Below are positions 35,264 through 45,012 of a stretch of DNA of 64,000 bases, in pieces. Location: positions 868,001 to 932,000 of the forward strand of contig NZ_CP022352.1 in assembly GCF_002216685.1 (NCBI RefSeq), read 5' to 3'. The stretch comes from Vibrio tarriae (GTDB taxonomy: Bacteria > Pseudomonadota > Gammaproteobacteria > Enterobacterales > Vibrionaceae). The position numbers were made by a program, and so were the translations under genes. Below the pieces are notes generated by a model that was given only the letters and a program-made list of their open reading frames with translations, was not told where the DNA came from and did not search any database. Each line of letters starts with the position of its first letter. The stretch's first letter is position 1.

Positions 35264-36532
35264 ATGTCAGAACTCTCCATCACTTTTTCGCAATTAGGCT
35301 TGGATTCTCGTCTGCTGAATACATTGAGCGAGCTTGGGATCGTCAATCCCACTCCAATCCAACAGCAAGCTATTCCTCATGTATTGCAAGGAAAAGATGT
35401 ACTGGCAGGGGCGCAAACCGGAACCGGTAAAACGGCGGCATTTGGTTTACCTTTGATCCAACGCTTTATTGAGCAGCCTTGGCAGCGTGAAGCAAACAGC
35501 AAAGAGATCCGAGCATTAGTGCTTGTGCCAACGCGTGAGTTAGCTCAGCAAGTATTGGATAGCCTACAAGCCTACGCGAAAGGAACGGAGCTTAAGATCG
35601 TAGCCGTTTATGGCGGCACGAGCATGAAGGTGCAACTCAATCATTTGCGTGGCGGTGTGGATATTTTGATTGCGACGCCGGGGCGCTTGCTCGATCACGC
35701 CCATGTGAAATCACTGTTTTTGGGCAAAGTTGAAGTGTTGGTACTCGATGAAGCGGATCGAATGCTGGATATGGGCTTTATGCCAGATTTGCAGCGCGTG
35801 CTGCGCCGTTTATCGCCACTGCGTCAAACGCTGTTTTTCTCTGCAACGTTTGATAGCAAAATCAAAGCGGTCGCGTATCGCATCATGCGTGATCCTATCG
35901 AAGTGCAGGTGACGCCATCCAATTCCACGGCAGAAACCGTGCAGCAGATGGTGTATCCAGTGGATAAAAAGCGCAAGCGTGAACTGCTCTCTTATCTGAT
36001 TGGCTCGAAAAATTGGCAGCAAGTGTTGGTGTTTACCAAAACCCGTCAAGGCAGTGATGCACTGGCGGAAGAACTCAAGTTGGATGGCATAAAAGCGGTG
36101 TCGATTAATGGCGATAAAAGCCAAGGCGCTCGCCAAAAGGCTTTGGATGATTTTAAAGCAGGTAAAGTGCGTGCTTTGATTGCCACCGATGTGGCCGCGC
36201 GTGGGTTAGACATTGCCCAGCTTGAGCAAGTGGTCAACTACGATATGCCATTTAAAGCGGAAGACTATGTACATCGTATTGGGCGTACGGGGCGCGCAGG
36301 TTTAGCAGGGTTGGCGGTCTCTTTGCTGTCGCATGATGAACAGCCACAACTTGAAGCGATTGAGCGTTTACTCAATACACGCCTGCCGCAAGAGTGGTTG
36401 AAAGGTTTTGAGCCTAGCCCTGTGGTGCATGAGGAGAATTCACCGCGTCGCTCGGTTGGTCGTTCGTCAGAAAAACGCAAACTAAAAGCACAGCTGAAAA
36501 TCCATGCGCAGCGCGGTAAAAAAGCGCGTTAA
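35264..36532 (+). CDS. rhlE: DEAD-box RNA helicase RhlE
   Basis: A 422-residue ATP-dependent RNA helicase associated with ribosome maturation and RNA decay. Motifs in order: PTPIQQQAIP (Q), AQTGTGKTAA (I), PTRELAQQ (Ia), TPGRLLDH (Ib), VLDEADRMLDMGF (II), FSATF (III), VFTKTRQGSD (IV), IATDVAARGLD (V) and HRIGRTGRAG (VI). DEADRMLDMGF and the short basic tail (RRSVGRSSEKRKLKAQLKIHAQRGKKAR) fit RhlE and not DeaD or DbpA. The second DEAD-box gene in this window. Preceded by the 39-residue ORF. Confidence 0.92.
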   Translation: MSELSITFSQLGLDSRLLNTLSELGIVNPTPIQQQAIPHVLQGKDVLAGAQTGTGKTAAFGLPLIQRFIEQPWQREANSKEIRALVLVPTRELAQQVLDSLQAYAKGTELKIVAVYGGTSMKVQLNHLRGGVDILIATPGRLLDHAHVKSLFLGKVEVLVLDEADRMLDMGFMPDLQRVLRRLSPLRQTLFFSATFDSKIKAVAYRIMRDPIEVQVTPSNSTAETVQQMVYPVDKKRKRELLSYLIGSKNWQQVLVFTKTRQGSDALAEELKLDGIKAVSINGDKSQGARQKALDDFKAGKVRALIATDVAARGLDIAQLEQVVNYDMPFKAEDYVHRIGRTGRAGLAGLAVSLLSHDEQPQLEAIERLLNTRLPQEWLKGFEPSPVVHEENSPRRSVGRSSEKRKLKAQLKIHAQRGKKAR

Positions 36533-36630
36533 GTAGGGTCAATAAGTAGCACCCATCGATATCCCGTTTGCTATCCCCAATCACAGCACATCGCAAATAG
36601 TGCATCGGAGGGGATAGCTCACATCGCCTA

Positions 36631-37365
36631 TTACTCTTCCGTCTCTTTATAGACATCTCGCCAGTCGCAACTGAGGGTATACACCAGCTCATCCACCGAG
36701 TTGGGCTGCATAATGTAAGGCTTGGCGATATGAAACTTCTCAACCATCAATGCGTTAAACAACTGCCAATGTTTGAGTAAACAGGCGGAAACATCGTCAA
36801 TTTCCGGGGCCCAAGTTGCACGCATAAAAGGCGTCAAACTGGCGGCGCTGTGAGTGTACATGATCATCTGCCATTTGATTTCCCACAAATGGATCGGAGA
36901 TTGGGGATACTGACAGTTGTAGTCGTCCGCCAAGGATTCAACCAAGCGTTCAATCTCTCCAGAAGTATCGAGGAAATAATCGAATAATTTATCTTCTTGG
37001 CGTACGGCATCCGCAATCAATTGGATTGGCTGTTTAATGATTAAGCCATGTGCCAACAAGCGCATGATGAAAGAGTACAGCTTTACGTTGACGGGAGTTT
37101 CTGCCGGCATGGCTTGGAGCACCGTCTGCATGTAACGAATCATATAATCATGCAGGCCATCACTGATGCTGTGCCAGATCTTTTCTTTACTGCCGAAATG
37201 ATGGCGGATCAAGCTGTGTGAGACGCCGGCCTTTTCACTGATATGGCGCAGAGAAACGCGTGAATAACCGAGCTCGCAGAACAGCTCTGCCGCTATGGTG
37301 ATAATGTGATAACGCGTTTTTTGGGCATCTTGCGCACTACGCCGCCCCTGTTTTTTTTCAATCAT
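36631..37365 (-). CDS. TetR family transcriptional regulator
   Basis: A 244-residue regulator. The N-terminal helix-turn-helix spans residues about 14-60 (RYHIITIAAELFCELGYSRVSLRHISEKAGVSHSLIRHHFGSKEKIWHSI). The C-terminal ligand domain is longer than the usual 140 residues and not recognisable. It is not adjacent to an obvious efflux or metabolic target, and the operator and ligand are unknown. The cytochrome c gene lies upstream on the same strand, 103 bp away. AUG start near a run of A that encodes basic residues (MIEKKQGRRSAQ). Confidence 0.85.
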   Translation of the reverse strand: MIEKKQGRRSAQDAQKTRYHIITIAAELFCELGYSRVSLRHISEKAGVSHSLIRHHFGSKEKIWHSISDGLHDYMIRYMQTVLQAMPAETPVNVKLYSFIMRLLAHGLIIKQPIQLIADAVRQEDKLFDYFLDTSGEIERLVESLADDYNCQYPQSPIHLWEIKWQMIMYTHSAASLTPFMRATWAPEIDDVSACLLKHWQLFNALMVEKFHIAKPYIMQPNSVDELVYTLSCDWRDVYKETEE

Positions 37366-37468
37366 GTCAACCTAATGTATAACGGTCACTGAGACGTCCC
37401 GATTTTTACCAGATCTGCGCCGATTTTTCATGGCTCTTGTGCTTAAAAGTGGAATTTTTGGGAAAAAC

Positions 37469-37780
37469 TCATTGGGATGAGGCATAAAAAGCAGCAATGT
37501 CGCGCAAATCTTGATCATTTAAACGTTGCAACTGAGCTCTCATCATCTCCGCCATTGGGCCTGTGCGCTCGCCTAGTTGATAAGCCTTCATCGCGCTATA
37601 CAGGTATTCTGCGCTTTGCCCATCAAGGTTAGGATAGCTGACCTGAGTAGCTTTGCCGTCGGTGCCGTGGCAAAACACACAACTTGGTGCTTTTTGTTTA
37701 CCGAGTACCGGATCGCCACTGGCGAAGAGCGGAGTCGAAACAAGGGTTAAGCAAAGCAGAGAGCACACAACGCGCATCAA
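37469..37780 (-). CDS. Small periplasmic c-type cytochrome
   Basis: A 103-residue class I cytochrome c (cytochrome c553/c4-like). Signal peptide MMRVVCSLLCLTLVSTPLFA, then one haem site CVFCH (C34, C37, H38); the distal ligand is one of the methionines in TGPMAEMM. YPNLDGQSAEYLYSAMKAYQLGER is typical of the c4/c5 half-domain. A soluble periplasmic electron carrier; its partner oxidase or reductase is not encoded nearby. It is half the length of two-haem cytochrome c4. Confidence 0.88.
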   Translation of the reverse strand: MMRVVCSLLCLTLVSTPLFASGDPVLGKQKAPSCVFCHGTDGKATQVSYPNLDGQSAEYLYSAMKAYQLGERTGPMAEMMRAQLQRLNDQDLRDIAAFYASSQ

Positions 37781-37823
37781 TAAACTCCAAACAAGAGGGT
37801 GTAAATCAGTGCGCGGAGTATAA

Positions 37824-37844
37824 AGCTTCCCCTAAGGGGAAGCT
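37824..37844. terminator. Palindromic terminator-like hairpin between ltaE and the cytochrome gene
   Basis: A 10 bp arm AGCTTCCCCT with its complement and a one-base centre. It lies downstream of ltaE. The T-run is poor. Confidence 0.5.
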
Positions 37845-37904
37845 CAAGAGAGCGCGAGCGAGAATGAAGAGAGTTTACGAGCCTGTTGGCATTCTCAACC
37901 TCAC

Positions 37905-38912
37905 TCAAGCCAGTAAGGTGCGCAGTTTGGCGAGTAGGGTATCAATATCCTGACGTGTAATGTCTTTATGTGTCACGAAGCGCACTGGATTACCCGCGGT
38001 GATGATAATGCCTTCTTGGCGAAGTTGCTGGGCGATGGACTGGATATCGACTGTCGCGTCCAATTTAGCAAACACAATATTGGTCTGTACCCATTCGGTA
38101 TTAACCGAAAACCCCGGTAAAGCATTCAGCCCCAAAGCCAGATGACGAGCATTATCATGATCGGTCTTGAGCTGCGTGACTTGCTCGGTGAGCGCCAATT
38201 TCCCCGCTGCGGCTAAAATGCCCGCTTGGCGCATACCGCCACCGACCATTTTTCGCCAGCGTCTCGCTTTGGCAATAAAGTCCTTGGAACCGAGCAGTAA
38301 CGAACCGACTGGCGCGGCTAAGCCTTTGGATAGACACACGGTGATCGAATCAAAATACTGCGCGATCTCTTTGACATCCACATCCAGTGCGACCGCCGCG
38401 TTGTAGACCCGAGCCCCATCAAGGTGCAGTTGCAAACCATGTTGATCAACAAACTCGCGCGCCTTCGCCAAATAACTGAGTGGAAGCACTTTACCATTGA
38501 TGGTGTTTTCCAAGCTGAGCAGTTTGGTGCGGGCAAAATGCGCATCATCCGGTTTGATCGCGGCTTTGAGTTTGGCGAAATCGAGTGTGCCATCCGGTTC
38601 ATTGTCAATCGGTTGTGGCTGGATAGAGCCAAGTACGGCGGCTCCGCCAGCTTCATAACGATAGTTATGGGCTTGCTGGCCACACAAATATTCGTCGCCG
38701 CGCTCGCAATGAGCGAGTAAACCTAACAAATTGGCTTGAGTGCCTGAGGTGGTAAACAGCGCTGCTTCAAAGCCATGGCGCTCGGCCGCCCACTGTTCTA
38801 ACTCGTTGACGGTGGGATCATCGCCATACACATCGTCACCCACAGGGGCTTGTGCCATCGCTTGACGCATCGCGTCGGTCGGTTGGGTAACGGTATCCGA
38901 TCGAAAGTCCAT
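37905..38912 (-). CDS. ltaE: Low-specificity L-threonine aldolase
   Basis: A PLP enzyme that cleaves L-threonine and L-allo-threonine to glycine and acetaldehyde. 335 residues, as in E. coli. It begins [19 protein letters not shown], with [58 protein letters not shown], and the PLP lysine in [18 protein letters not shown]. Start ATG 38912, preceded by GGAGAAAAG; the frame extends 8 codons further without support. It follows the Nudix gene by 8 bp and is probably cotranscribed with it. Confidence 0.94.
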   Translation of the reverse strand: MDFRSDTVTQPTDAMRQAMAQAPVGDDVYGDDPTVNELEQWAAERHGFEAALFTTSGTQANLLGLLAHCERGDEYLCGQQAHNYRYEAGGAAVLGSIQPQPIDNEPDGTLDFAKLKAAIKPDDAHFARTKLLSLENTINGKVLPLSYLAKAREFVDQHGLQLHLDGARVYNAAVALDVDVKEIAQYFDSITVCLSKGLAAPVGSLLLGSKDFIAKARRWRKMVGGGMRQAGILAAAGKLALTEQVTQLKTDHDNARHLALGLNALPGFSVNTEWVQTNIVFAKLDATVDIQSIAQQLRQEGIIITAGNPVRFVTHKDITRQDIDTLLAKLRTLLA

Positions 38913-38920
38913 CTTTTCTC

Positions 38921-39436
38921 CTACAAATATCCGCAAAGTTTGGCTTTACTTAAACAAGCAATGGTTTTGGAATCGGTGATTTCGCCGAAAACAATTTTAC
39001 GTTCTAATTCTTGTGGGGTAAGAAAGAGGACTTCAATCACTTCGTCCTCATCGCAAGAATAGCGCGCCGTTTTGCTTAGGTTTTTTGCGACAAACAGATG
39101 TTGAATTTCATCGCAGAAACCCGCGAGCGGCGTGACTTGACCGAGTTCGATAAATTGCTGAGCGCTAAAGCCGGTTTCTTCCTCTAATTCGCGCTGCGCA
39201 CAGGAAAGAGGCGGTTCCCCCTCTTCTATAGTGCCAGCAGGAAGTTCGAGTAACCATTTTTTGAGCGAGGGGCGAAATTGGCGTATCAGTACAATCTCGC
39301 CTTGGTCAGTCAGTGGCAAAATCACTGCCGCACCGGGGTGTGAAATCGTGGTATGTGTGACCGAGTGGCCATTCGGAAGCAAAACCTCCTCCTCGACCAG
39401 TGCGATGTTTTTCCATTGATGGATGATTTTGCTCAT
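38921..39436 (-). CDS. Nudix hydrolase, ADP-sugar pyrophosphatase-like
   Basis: 171 residues. The Nudix box is complete: [23 protein letters not shown] (Gx5Ex7REUxEExGU). Flanking features ([41 protein letters not shown]) match the ADP-ribose/ADP-glucose pyrophosphatase branch (NudF / AspP), where the LPAG and RQFR elements bind the substrate. The exact substrate is inferred. Encoded 8 bp upstream of ltaE. Confidence 0.88.
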   Translation of the reverse strand: MSKIIHQWKNIALVEEEVLLPNGHSVTHTTISHPGAAVILPLTDQGEIVLIRQFRPSLKKWLLELPAGTIEEGEPPLSCAQRELEEETGFSAQQFIELGQVTPLAGFCDEIQHLFVAKNLSKTARYSCDEDEVIEVLFLTPQELERKIVFGEITDSKTIACLSKAKLCGYL

Positions 39437-39659
39437 GGAGTGTGTCTTGTCAAAATAAAGCGGTGATCAGGGAGTCACCTTACCTTAGGTTCAGTGGCAT
39501 CCCCAAGAATAAATTGTACTTTTTGCGTCGTGTCTGTGGAAATGGCGAGAAGTTGAGCCGCTAAATGTGCAATCAATGATTACCAATTGTTTCAAGGAAA
39601 TGAGATCTGTTATAAGGATGCGCAAAACAAAAAATAGACTTTGTAACAAATCGACAACA

Positions 39660-39734
39660 ATTGTATAAAGCGATTGTTTATTGAAACTATTGTTTATAGA
39701 GCCATTGTTTATAGAAACAGTGCTTATTGAAAAC
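39660..39734 (+). repeat. Tandem array of about 15-16 bp repeats upstream of ravA
   Basis: Units beginning ATTGTTTAT(A/T)GA at 39673, 39689, 39704 and, more diverged (AGTGCTTATTGA), at 39719; periods 16, 15 and 15. A weak extra unit (ATTGTATAAAG) is at 39660. The third unit contains the dyad TGTTTATAGAAACA (39706-39719). It ends 39 bp before the ravA start, so it lies in the promoter or leader. The remaining part of this 336 bp gap holds no gene. Confidence 0.8.
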
Positions 39735-39772
39735 GTGTTACCCAATTTGGGCTTTGTCTGAGGAATCAAGAG

Positions 39773-41431
39773 ATGCTGCAACCCACCCACAGCTCACATG
39801 CGCGCAAAGCGCTGCTTTCAGAGCGAATCAATAAGCTGGCCAAGGCGCTCTCTGATGGCGTGTATGAGCGTGAAAATACCATCAAGCTCTGTTTATTGAC
39901 CGCATTGGCTGGTGAAAGTGTGTTTTTGCTCGGCCCACCGGGGATCGCCAAAAGCCTCATCGCTAAGCGTTTGATTCAAGCATTTGATAACAGCAGTTAT
40001 TTTGAATACCTGATGACCCGCTTTTCAACCCCCGAAGAGGTGTTTGGGCCGCTGAGTATTCAAGAATTGAAAGACAATGGTCGTTATGTGCGCCTCACCC
40101 AAGGTTATTTGCCTACCGCACAGGTCGTGTTCTTGGATGAAATCTGGAAGGCGGGACCTGCCATCCTCAACACCTTACTGACGGTTGTCAACGAGAAAAC
40201 CTTCAAAAATGGCAGCGATATTGAGCGCGTACCGATGCGTCTCTTGGTGACGGCCTCCAATGAACTCCCAGATGAAGACAGCGGCCTCGAAGCACTCTAT
40301 GACCGTATGTTGGTACGAATTTTTGTAAATCGAATTCAAAACAAACAAAATTTCAAATCCATGCTTACCGTTGGTACAGCGCAAGAAGCGCAAATTCCAG
40401 CAGGGCTGGCGATCACCGATGAAGAGTATCACCAATGGCAGCATCAACTGGATAAGCTTGAACTCAGTGATGACGTTTTCGAAAAGCTCTACCAGTTGAA
40501 AACCATGGTTGAAGAGCGCTCAAAAGAGAGTGCGGGTTCAGATTTAGAGATGTATGTGTCTGACCGCCGTTGGAAAAAAGCGGCCAAACTTTTGAAAGCC
40601 AGTGCATTTTTTAATGGCCGTGATGAGATTAACCCGTTAGATCTACTGCTGCTGCAAAACTGCTTGTGGAATACCCCAGAATCGCATGATGTGGTGCATG
40701 AGGTGATCCGCGAATTTGCGCTGCGTTACGCCTTTGACCAAGCAGAAGTGGAGCAACAGCTCGATGTATGTCGACTTGAACTTGCCCAAATTCAAGAAGA
40801 GTTAGAGTCTGAGTTTGCCATGGTGCTGTCACTGGAAACCACCAATGGCTTAATCAAAAAACAAGTTCATCATCAATATGACCTGTCTGATGCCAAAATT
40901 TACAAAGTGGGCATGACGCCTGATTTGATTAAACTGGTGTTATTGCAGAGCAATATGTCCGTTTCTGAAGGTGAGAAAGGCGATAGCCGTTGGATTTACG
41001 TACAAAAAAGTGAATTAGAGCGCGTGATTAAAGAAGGGCACGGCGAAGCCTATGGCTATGTGAACCAAAACACCAATCTATGTCGCTTACGCTTTGATCT
41101 CGATGCCAGTAACAATCTGGTGATTAAAGATATTGCCAACCGCTCCGTGCTTCTGGCGATGGTCACCAAACAAGGTTTAGATGAGTCGCTGTATCAGAAT
41201 TGGCTGACGAAAGCGGATCAAGCCATGGCGCAGCTCACTCATGCGGAACACCATTTACGTAAAGTGCGCCTCAAATTTCACGATGCGCTGCCGCACAGTT
41301 TCATCGACCCTGAATTGCCGACGGCAATGCAAGCGACCTTGCATGAGCTGCAGCAGCAGTTGGATGCCACTCAAGTTGAATGCGAGCGTAACGTAATGCG
41401 CATCCGTAACCTCAACCAATTTTTTGAATAG
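39773..41431 (+). CDS. ravA: MoxR-family AAA+ ATPase RavA
   Basis: The 552-residue ATPase of the RavA-ViaA pair. Residues about 1-300 are the MoxR AAA+ core: GPPGIAKSLIAKRL (Walker A), VFLDEIWKAGPAILNTLLTVVNEKTF (Walker B and following helix), TASNELPDED (sensor 1) and the lid. The C-terminal part includes the LARA/triple-helical region, longer than in E. coli RavA (498). In E. coli the complex binds LdcI and acts on respiratory complexes and phospholipids, sensitising cells to aminoglycosides. Nine bases separate it from viaA. The tandem repeat array lies directly upstream. Confidence 0.93.
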   Translation: MLQPTHSSHARKALLSERINKLAKALSDGVYERENTIKLCLLTALAGESVFLLGPPGIAKSLIAKRLIQAFDNSSYFEYLMTRFSTPEEVFGPLSIQELKDNGRYVRLTQGYLPTAQVVFLDEIWKAGPAILNTLLTVVNEKTFKNGSDIERVPMRLLVTASNELPDEDSGLEALYDRMLVRIFVNRIQNKQNFKSMLTVGTAQEAQIPAGLAITDEEYHQWQHQLDKLELSDDVFEKLYQLKTMVEERSKESAGSDLEMYVSDRRWKKAAKLLKASAFFNGRDEINPLDLLLLQNCLWNTPESHDVVHEVIREFALRYAFDQAEVEQQLDVCRLELAQIQEELESEFAMVLSLETTNGLIKKQVHHQYDLSDAKIYKVGMTPDLIKLVLLQSNMSVSEGEKGDSRWIYVQKSELERVIKEGHGEAYGYVNQNTNLCRLRFDLDASNNLVIKDIANRSVLLAMVTKQGLDESLYQNWLTKADQAMAQLTHAEHHLRKVRLKFHDALPHSFIDPELPTAMQATLHELQQQLDATQVECERNVMRIRNLNQFFE

Positions 41432-41439
41432 GGGTCAGT

Positions 41440-42885
41440 ATGTTAGGGGCGGATGCGTTAAATCTGGTTGTTGCCATAGCAGAATCTGGCTTGATTGATA
41501 CCGCCGTCAATGACTTGGTTGCGCGCTCCCAAGTGATGATGATGGCGGAAAACCGTGGTGTGGGCACGTCAGTGAAAAATCATCTGATCAAGTGGCGCGC
41601 CAGCGTTCGTCGTCGAATGACAAAAGTGTGTGAAACCGAACGTTTCCAACGTGAGTTAGCCCTCTACCAAGAAGTGATTCACTGGGATGAAGAGACGTTT
41701 TTTACGCAAGTTCCAGACGTGGTGAAGAAACTGGAATGGGACTCCGCATTCTATTTAGAAGCGCGCCGCTTGCTCGAAAAAGAGAAGCTGCATCATAACC
41801 CCATGTTCCCTCATTTCTTTTGTGATCAGTGGTATAAATCACTGTCTGATGCGATTCGCCAAGCGCAGGTGATCGAACTTAAAGCCAACAAAGAGCGTAT
41901 GTTGGCTGATCTCTATCAGCGTATGGAAACCATGCGCAATATGGATAAGGTCACTGAAGCGGGGGATGAAGCGATCGTCGGCCGACTTTGGGATATGGCG
42001 GCGGCGAAATTGAGCCGCAATGACCTCACGGTCATGAAGCGTTACGCTGAGTTTCTCAAAAAACACAAAGGCATGCAGGACATCGCCGAGCAGCTCGGGC
42101 GAATGGCTGGACAGGTTGACGATCCAGACCTAAATCGTGCGCCCGCTGAAGAGATGCAAATGGTCGAAGAGCGTTCAGATGAAGCGACCGATGACATTGT
42201 GGGTATCCACGAAAGTGACGATTTGAATAAGCTACTGCCCAACGAAACCATGTTTTTAGCTTATCCAGAGCTGGAAGTGGTGTTTTATAAGCACTTGGTC
42301 GATAAACGGTTAATGAACTATCGAATGCAGGGGAAATCACGCACTCTGCGTAAGGTGCGTGCCCATCGTCCTGACAACAAACAGGTTGATATCGAAAAAG
42401 GGCCGTTCATTCTCTGTATTGATGCCTCAGGATCCATGAGTGGTTTTCCCGAGCAGTGTGCCAAAGCCATGGCTTACGCGCTGATGCAAATTGCGTTGGC
42501 AGAAGATCGTGATTGTTATGTGATGCTGTTTTCTTCCGAATTCATCACCTACGAATTGACTCGCCAAGATGGGCTGCGCGAAGCGAGTGATTTCTTAAGT
42601 TATTCGTTTCATGGCGGTACAGATTTTGAGCCCGTGATCCTCAAATCGATTGAACTCATGAGCAGTGATAAGTATCGCAATGGCGATTTGGTTGTGATGT
42701 CGGATTTCATTGCACCCAAACAAAGTGACGAACTGCTGGCGCAAGTGGCGGAACTTAAAACGCGCAAAAACCGTTTTCATGCCATCAGCTTATCAAAATA
42801 CGGCAACCCGCAGTTGATGAGTATGTTTGATCACTGCTGGAGCTATCATCCGAGCTTGGTTGGGCGGCTAATGAAGAAGTGGTAA
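41440..42885 (+). CDS. viaA: VWA-domain protein ViaA
   Basis: The 481-residue partner of RavA. The C-terminal von Willebrand A domain has an intact MIDAS: FILCIDASGSMSGF (DxSxS), then FHGGTDFEPV with the conserved Thr, and MSDFIAP with the Asp. The N-terminal 300 residues are helical (ViaA family: LGADALNLVVAIAESGLIDTAVNDLV). It stimulates the RavA ATPase and binds membranes in E. coli. The ribosome binding site GGGGTCAGT lies over the ravA stop. No terminator visible; an ERIC-like element follows. Confidence 0.93.
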   Translation: MLGADALNLVVAIAESGLIDTAVNDLVARSQVMMMAENRGVGTSVKNHLIKWRASVRRRMTKVCETERFQRELALYQEVIHWDEETFFTQVPDVVKKLEWDSAFYLEARRLLEKEKLHHNPMFPHFFCDQWYKSLSDAIRQAQVIELKANKERMLADLYQRMETMRNMDKVTEAGDEAIVGRLWDMAAAKLSRNDLTVMKRYAEFLKKHKGMQDIAEQLGRMAGQVDDPDLNRAPAEEMQMVEERSDEATDDIVGIHESDDLNKLLPNETMFLAYPELEVVFYKHLVDKRLMNYRMQGKSRTLRKVRAHRPDNKQVDIEKGPFILCIDASGSMSGFPEQCAKAMAYALMQIALAEDRDCYVMLFSSEFITYELTRQDGLREASDFLSYSFHGGTDFEPVILKSIELMSSDKYRNGDLVVMSDFIAPKQSDELLAQVAELKTRKNRFHAISLSKYGNPQLMSMFDHCWSYHPSLVGRLMKKW

Positions 42886-42897
42886 CTTGAATGCTTC

Positions 42898-42960
42898 ATA
42901 CCCAACGACGGGAAGTGGCAGGTCGTCAACGCCACTGCAGCTTCAAGTCAGAAGGGGATA
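42898..42960. repeat. Short ERIC-like repeat
   Basis: A 63 bp element with inverted ends ATACCCAACGACGGGAAGTGG and ACTGCAGCTTCAAGTCAGAAG then GGGATA. It has the ERIC end GCAGCTTCAAGT and lacks the middle. It lies just after viaA. Confidence 0.65.
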
Positions 42961-43108
42961 GGTTGGTTTGCTTGCGACGGTCAGTTGAGCAGATTGCGCT
43001 AAATCTCAGCAAACGATCCGGCATTTCCTTTTTTTGTTTGACTCAGGTCGCATAATCCGTAAAGTACGCAGCGCAAGCAACGAAGCAAATCCTTCGTTTG
43101 ACTTCAGA

Positions 43109-43182
43109 GGCGCGTTGGCAGAGTGGCCATGCAGCGGATTGCAAATCCGTGAACCTCGGTTCGACTCCGGGACGCGCCTCCA
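43109..43182 (+). tRNA. tRNA-Cys (GCA), first copy
   Basis: 74 bases including encoded CCA. The acceptor stem GGCGCGT pairs with ACGCGCC, the anticodon arm is GGATTGCAAATCC with anticodon GCA, and the T arm contains GGTTCGACTCC. Identical in all 74 bases to the copy at 46662. A T-rich terminator follows. Confidence 0.97.
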
Positions 43183-43204
43183 TTTCTTTTGAAGTCATCG
43201 CTTA

Positions 43205-43229
43205 AGCCAGCCAAGTGCTGGTTTTTTTG
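43205..43229 (+). terminator. Terminator after first tRNA-Cys
   Basis: CCAGC / GCTGG stem followed by seven T. Confidence 0.75.
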
Positions 43230-43453
43230 TGTCTGCGTTTCTTCAATCGAGTCCCCACTCTATATTCCATTTATATCTCATCGCTCCCTACTGAGTATTT
43301 CCGGTTTACTTATCACGCTTTATGCATTTGGTTGTGGTTTAACCAGTCGTTTTTGCTATTCTTATGACGTTTTTTTATACAAACAGTCTGTGGTTTTGGT
43401 TTTTATACATTTTTATTGCATAAAAATACGTTCGTAGTAGTATGAACGCCAGA

Positions 43454-43467
43454 TGATAATTAATGCA
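43454..43467 (+). promoter_or_regulatory. Possible ArgR (ARG box) operator before artP
   Basis: TGATAATTAATGCA resembles the ARG box core TGAAT-N4-ATTCA. A weaker TGCATAAAAATACG lies at 43417-43430. The site is 10 bp before the artP start, where ArgR would repress. The match is imperfect and the spacing between the two is not the usual 3 bp gap. Confidence 0.35.
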
Positions 43468-43477
43468 GTATGTCAGC

Positions 43478-44206
43478 ATGAGTATTCGAGTTAACGGAAT
43501 TAACAAGTCTTATGGCACCACTCAGGTGCTGCACGACATCCACTTTGAATGTGCGAGTGGTGAAACTTTAGTGCTACTTGGGCCAAGCGGTGCGGGTAAA
43601 AGCTCACTGCTGCGTGTGCTCAATCTTCTTGAAACGGCCGATAATGGCCAACTGCATATCGCCAATCAATCGTTTGATTTCTCAACGCATCCGACCGAGC
43701 AGCAAGGCTTAGCGCTACGTCGCAAAGTGGGCATGGTGTTTCAGCAATACCATCTATGGCCGCATATGACTGTGCTGGAAAATCTGGTGGAAGCCCCCGT
43801 GAAAGTCGCAGGTATGGTGAAATCGCAAGCCAAACAGCAAGCCATCGAGATCCTGAAAACGTTGCAACTGGCAGATAAAGCCGATGCGTGGCCGCTACAA
43901 CTCTCGGGTGGCCAGCAGCAGCGAGTGGCGATTGCGCGTGCACTGATGATGAAGCCGGATGTACTGCTGTTTGATGAGCCGACAGCGGCTCTGGACCCTG
44001 AGATCACCAATCAAGTTGTGAAAATTATCAAAGAGTTAAGTGGCACAGGGATCACGCAAGTGGTGGTGACTCATGAAGTCGACTTTGCCAAGAAAATCGC
44101 CAGCCATGTGCTCTACCTCGAAAAAGGGCGCATTGTTGAACACGGCACGCACGCCTCCTTTACTCATCCGCAGACTCAGCAGTTTGCCGATTATTTAAAA
44201 CATTAA
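43478..44206 (+). CDS. artP: Arginine ABC transporter ATP-binding protein ArtP
   Basis: A 242-residue ATPase of the polar amino acid uptake family. It begins [16 protein letters not shown] as E. coli ArtP (also 242). Walker [20 protein letters not shown]-loop [12 protein letters not shown], signature [17 protein letters not shown], Walker [15 protein letters not shown]-loop VTHE. An in-frame ATG at 43463 would add five residues. First gene of artPIQM, which imports L-arginine from the periplasm. Confidence 0.94.
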   Translation: MSIRVNGINKSYGTTQVLHDIHFECASGETLVLLGPSGAGKSSLLRVLNLLETADNGQLHIANQSFDFSTHPTEQQGLALRRKVGMVFQQYHLWPHMTVLENLVEAPVKVAGMVKSQAKQQAIEILKTLQLADKADAWPLQLSGGQQQRVAIARALMMKPDVLLFDEPTAALDPEITNQVVKIIKELSGTGITQVVVTHEVDFAKKIASHVLYLEKGRIVEHGTHASFTHPQTQQFADYLKH

Positions 44207-44279
44207 GAAGTTACTGATATTAGCCCACAGATTCTGGCCAGTGATGCGCCAGATTTCGCAGAACACATGGAGTATTGCA

Positions 44280-45011
44280 ATGAAAAAGATCCTACTCGCG
44301 TCTTTGATTGGTTTGGTTTCTGCTAGCGCAGCTGCGCAACAAGAGATCAAGTTTGTGATGGAAGCGACTTACGCGCCGTTCGAATACATGGATGAGAACA
44401 ACCAAATCCAAGGTTTTGATGTGGATTTAGCGAATGCGCTGTGTAAGCAACTTGAAGCGAAATGTAGCTTCCACAACCAAGCATTTGACAGCTTGATCCC
44501 AGCACTGAAATTCAAACGTTATGATGCAGCCATTTCGGCAATGGACATCACCGAAGCGCGTTTAGAGCAGGTGAATTTCTCCAATCCGTACTACGACAAC
44601 TCAGCCGCCTTCGTTTCTCTGGCGGGCAAAGTGGCGGATCAAGCCGCGCTGAAAGGCAAACGTGTTGGTGTGCAAAATGGCTCGACTCACCAAAGTTTCC
44701 TACTTGAGCAACTGTCGGACGTGGTCGCGGTGCCATACTCAAGCTACCAAGATGCGTTCATCGATATGAAAAATGGCCGTATTGATTCGGTATTCGGTGA
44801 CACGGCCGTTGTCGCGGAGTGGTTTAAGGGGGATAACAACCTCGCTTACGTTGGTGAGCGTGTCACGAATGCACAGTACTTCGGTAATGGCTTTGGCATC
44901 GCCGTCAATAAAGATAACCAAGCGCTGCTTGATCAACTGAACGCCGCGTTGGAAGCCGTGAAAGAAAATGGCGAATACGCCGCGATCTTCAATAAGTACT
45001 TCGGAAACTAA
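44280..45011 (+). CDS. artI: Periplasmic arginine-binding protein
   Basis: A 243-residue solute-binding protein. Signal peptide MKKILLASLIGLVSASAAAQ, then FVMEATYAPFEYMDENNQIQGFDVDLANALCKQL, the signature of family 3 binding proteins; AISAMDITEARLEQVNFSNPYY and GRIDSVFGDTAVVAEW carry the amino-acid contacts. ArtI and ArtJ of E. coli are close paralogues, and only one is present here, so the symbol is a choice. Start ATG 44280, preceded by GGAG; the longer frame from 44241 would bury the signal peptide. Confidence 0.92.
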   Translation: MKKILLASLIGLVSASAAAQQEIKFVMEATYAPFEYMDENNQIQGFDVDLANALCKQLEAKCSFHNQAFDSLIPALKFKRYDAAISAMDITEARLEQVNFSNPYYDNSAAFVSLAGKVADQAALKGKRVGVQNGSTHQSFLLEQLSDVVAVPYSSYQDAFIDMKNGRIDSVFGDTAVVAEWFKGDNNLAYVGERVTNAQYFGNGFGIAVNKDNQALLDQLNAALEAVKENGEYAAIFNKYFGN

Positions 45012-45012
45012 G

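Noticed and set aside
39660..39734. CRISPR array
   Set aside because: The units are tandem without spacers and only 15-16 bp long; no cas gene is present anywhere in the window.
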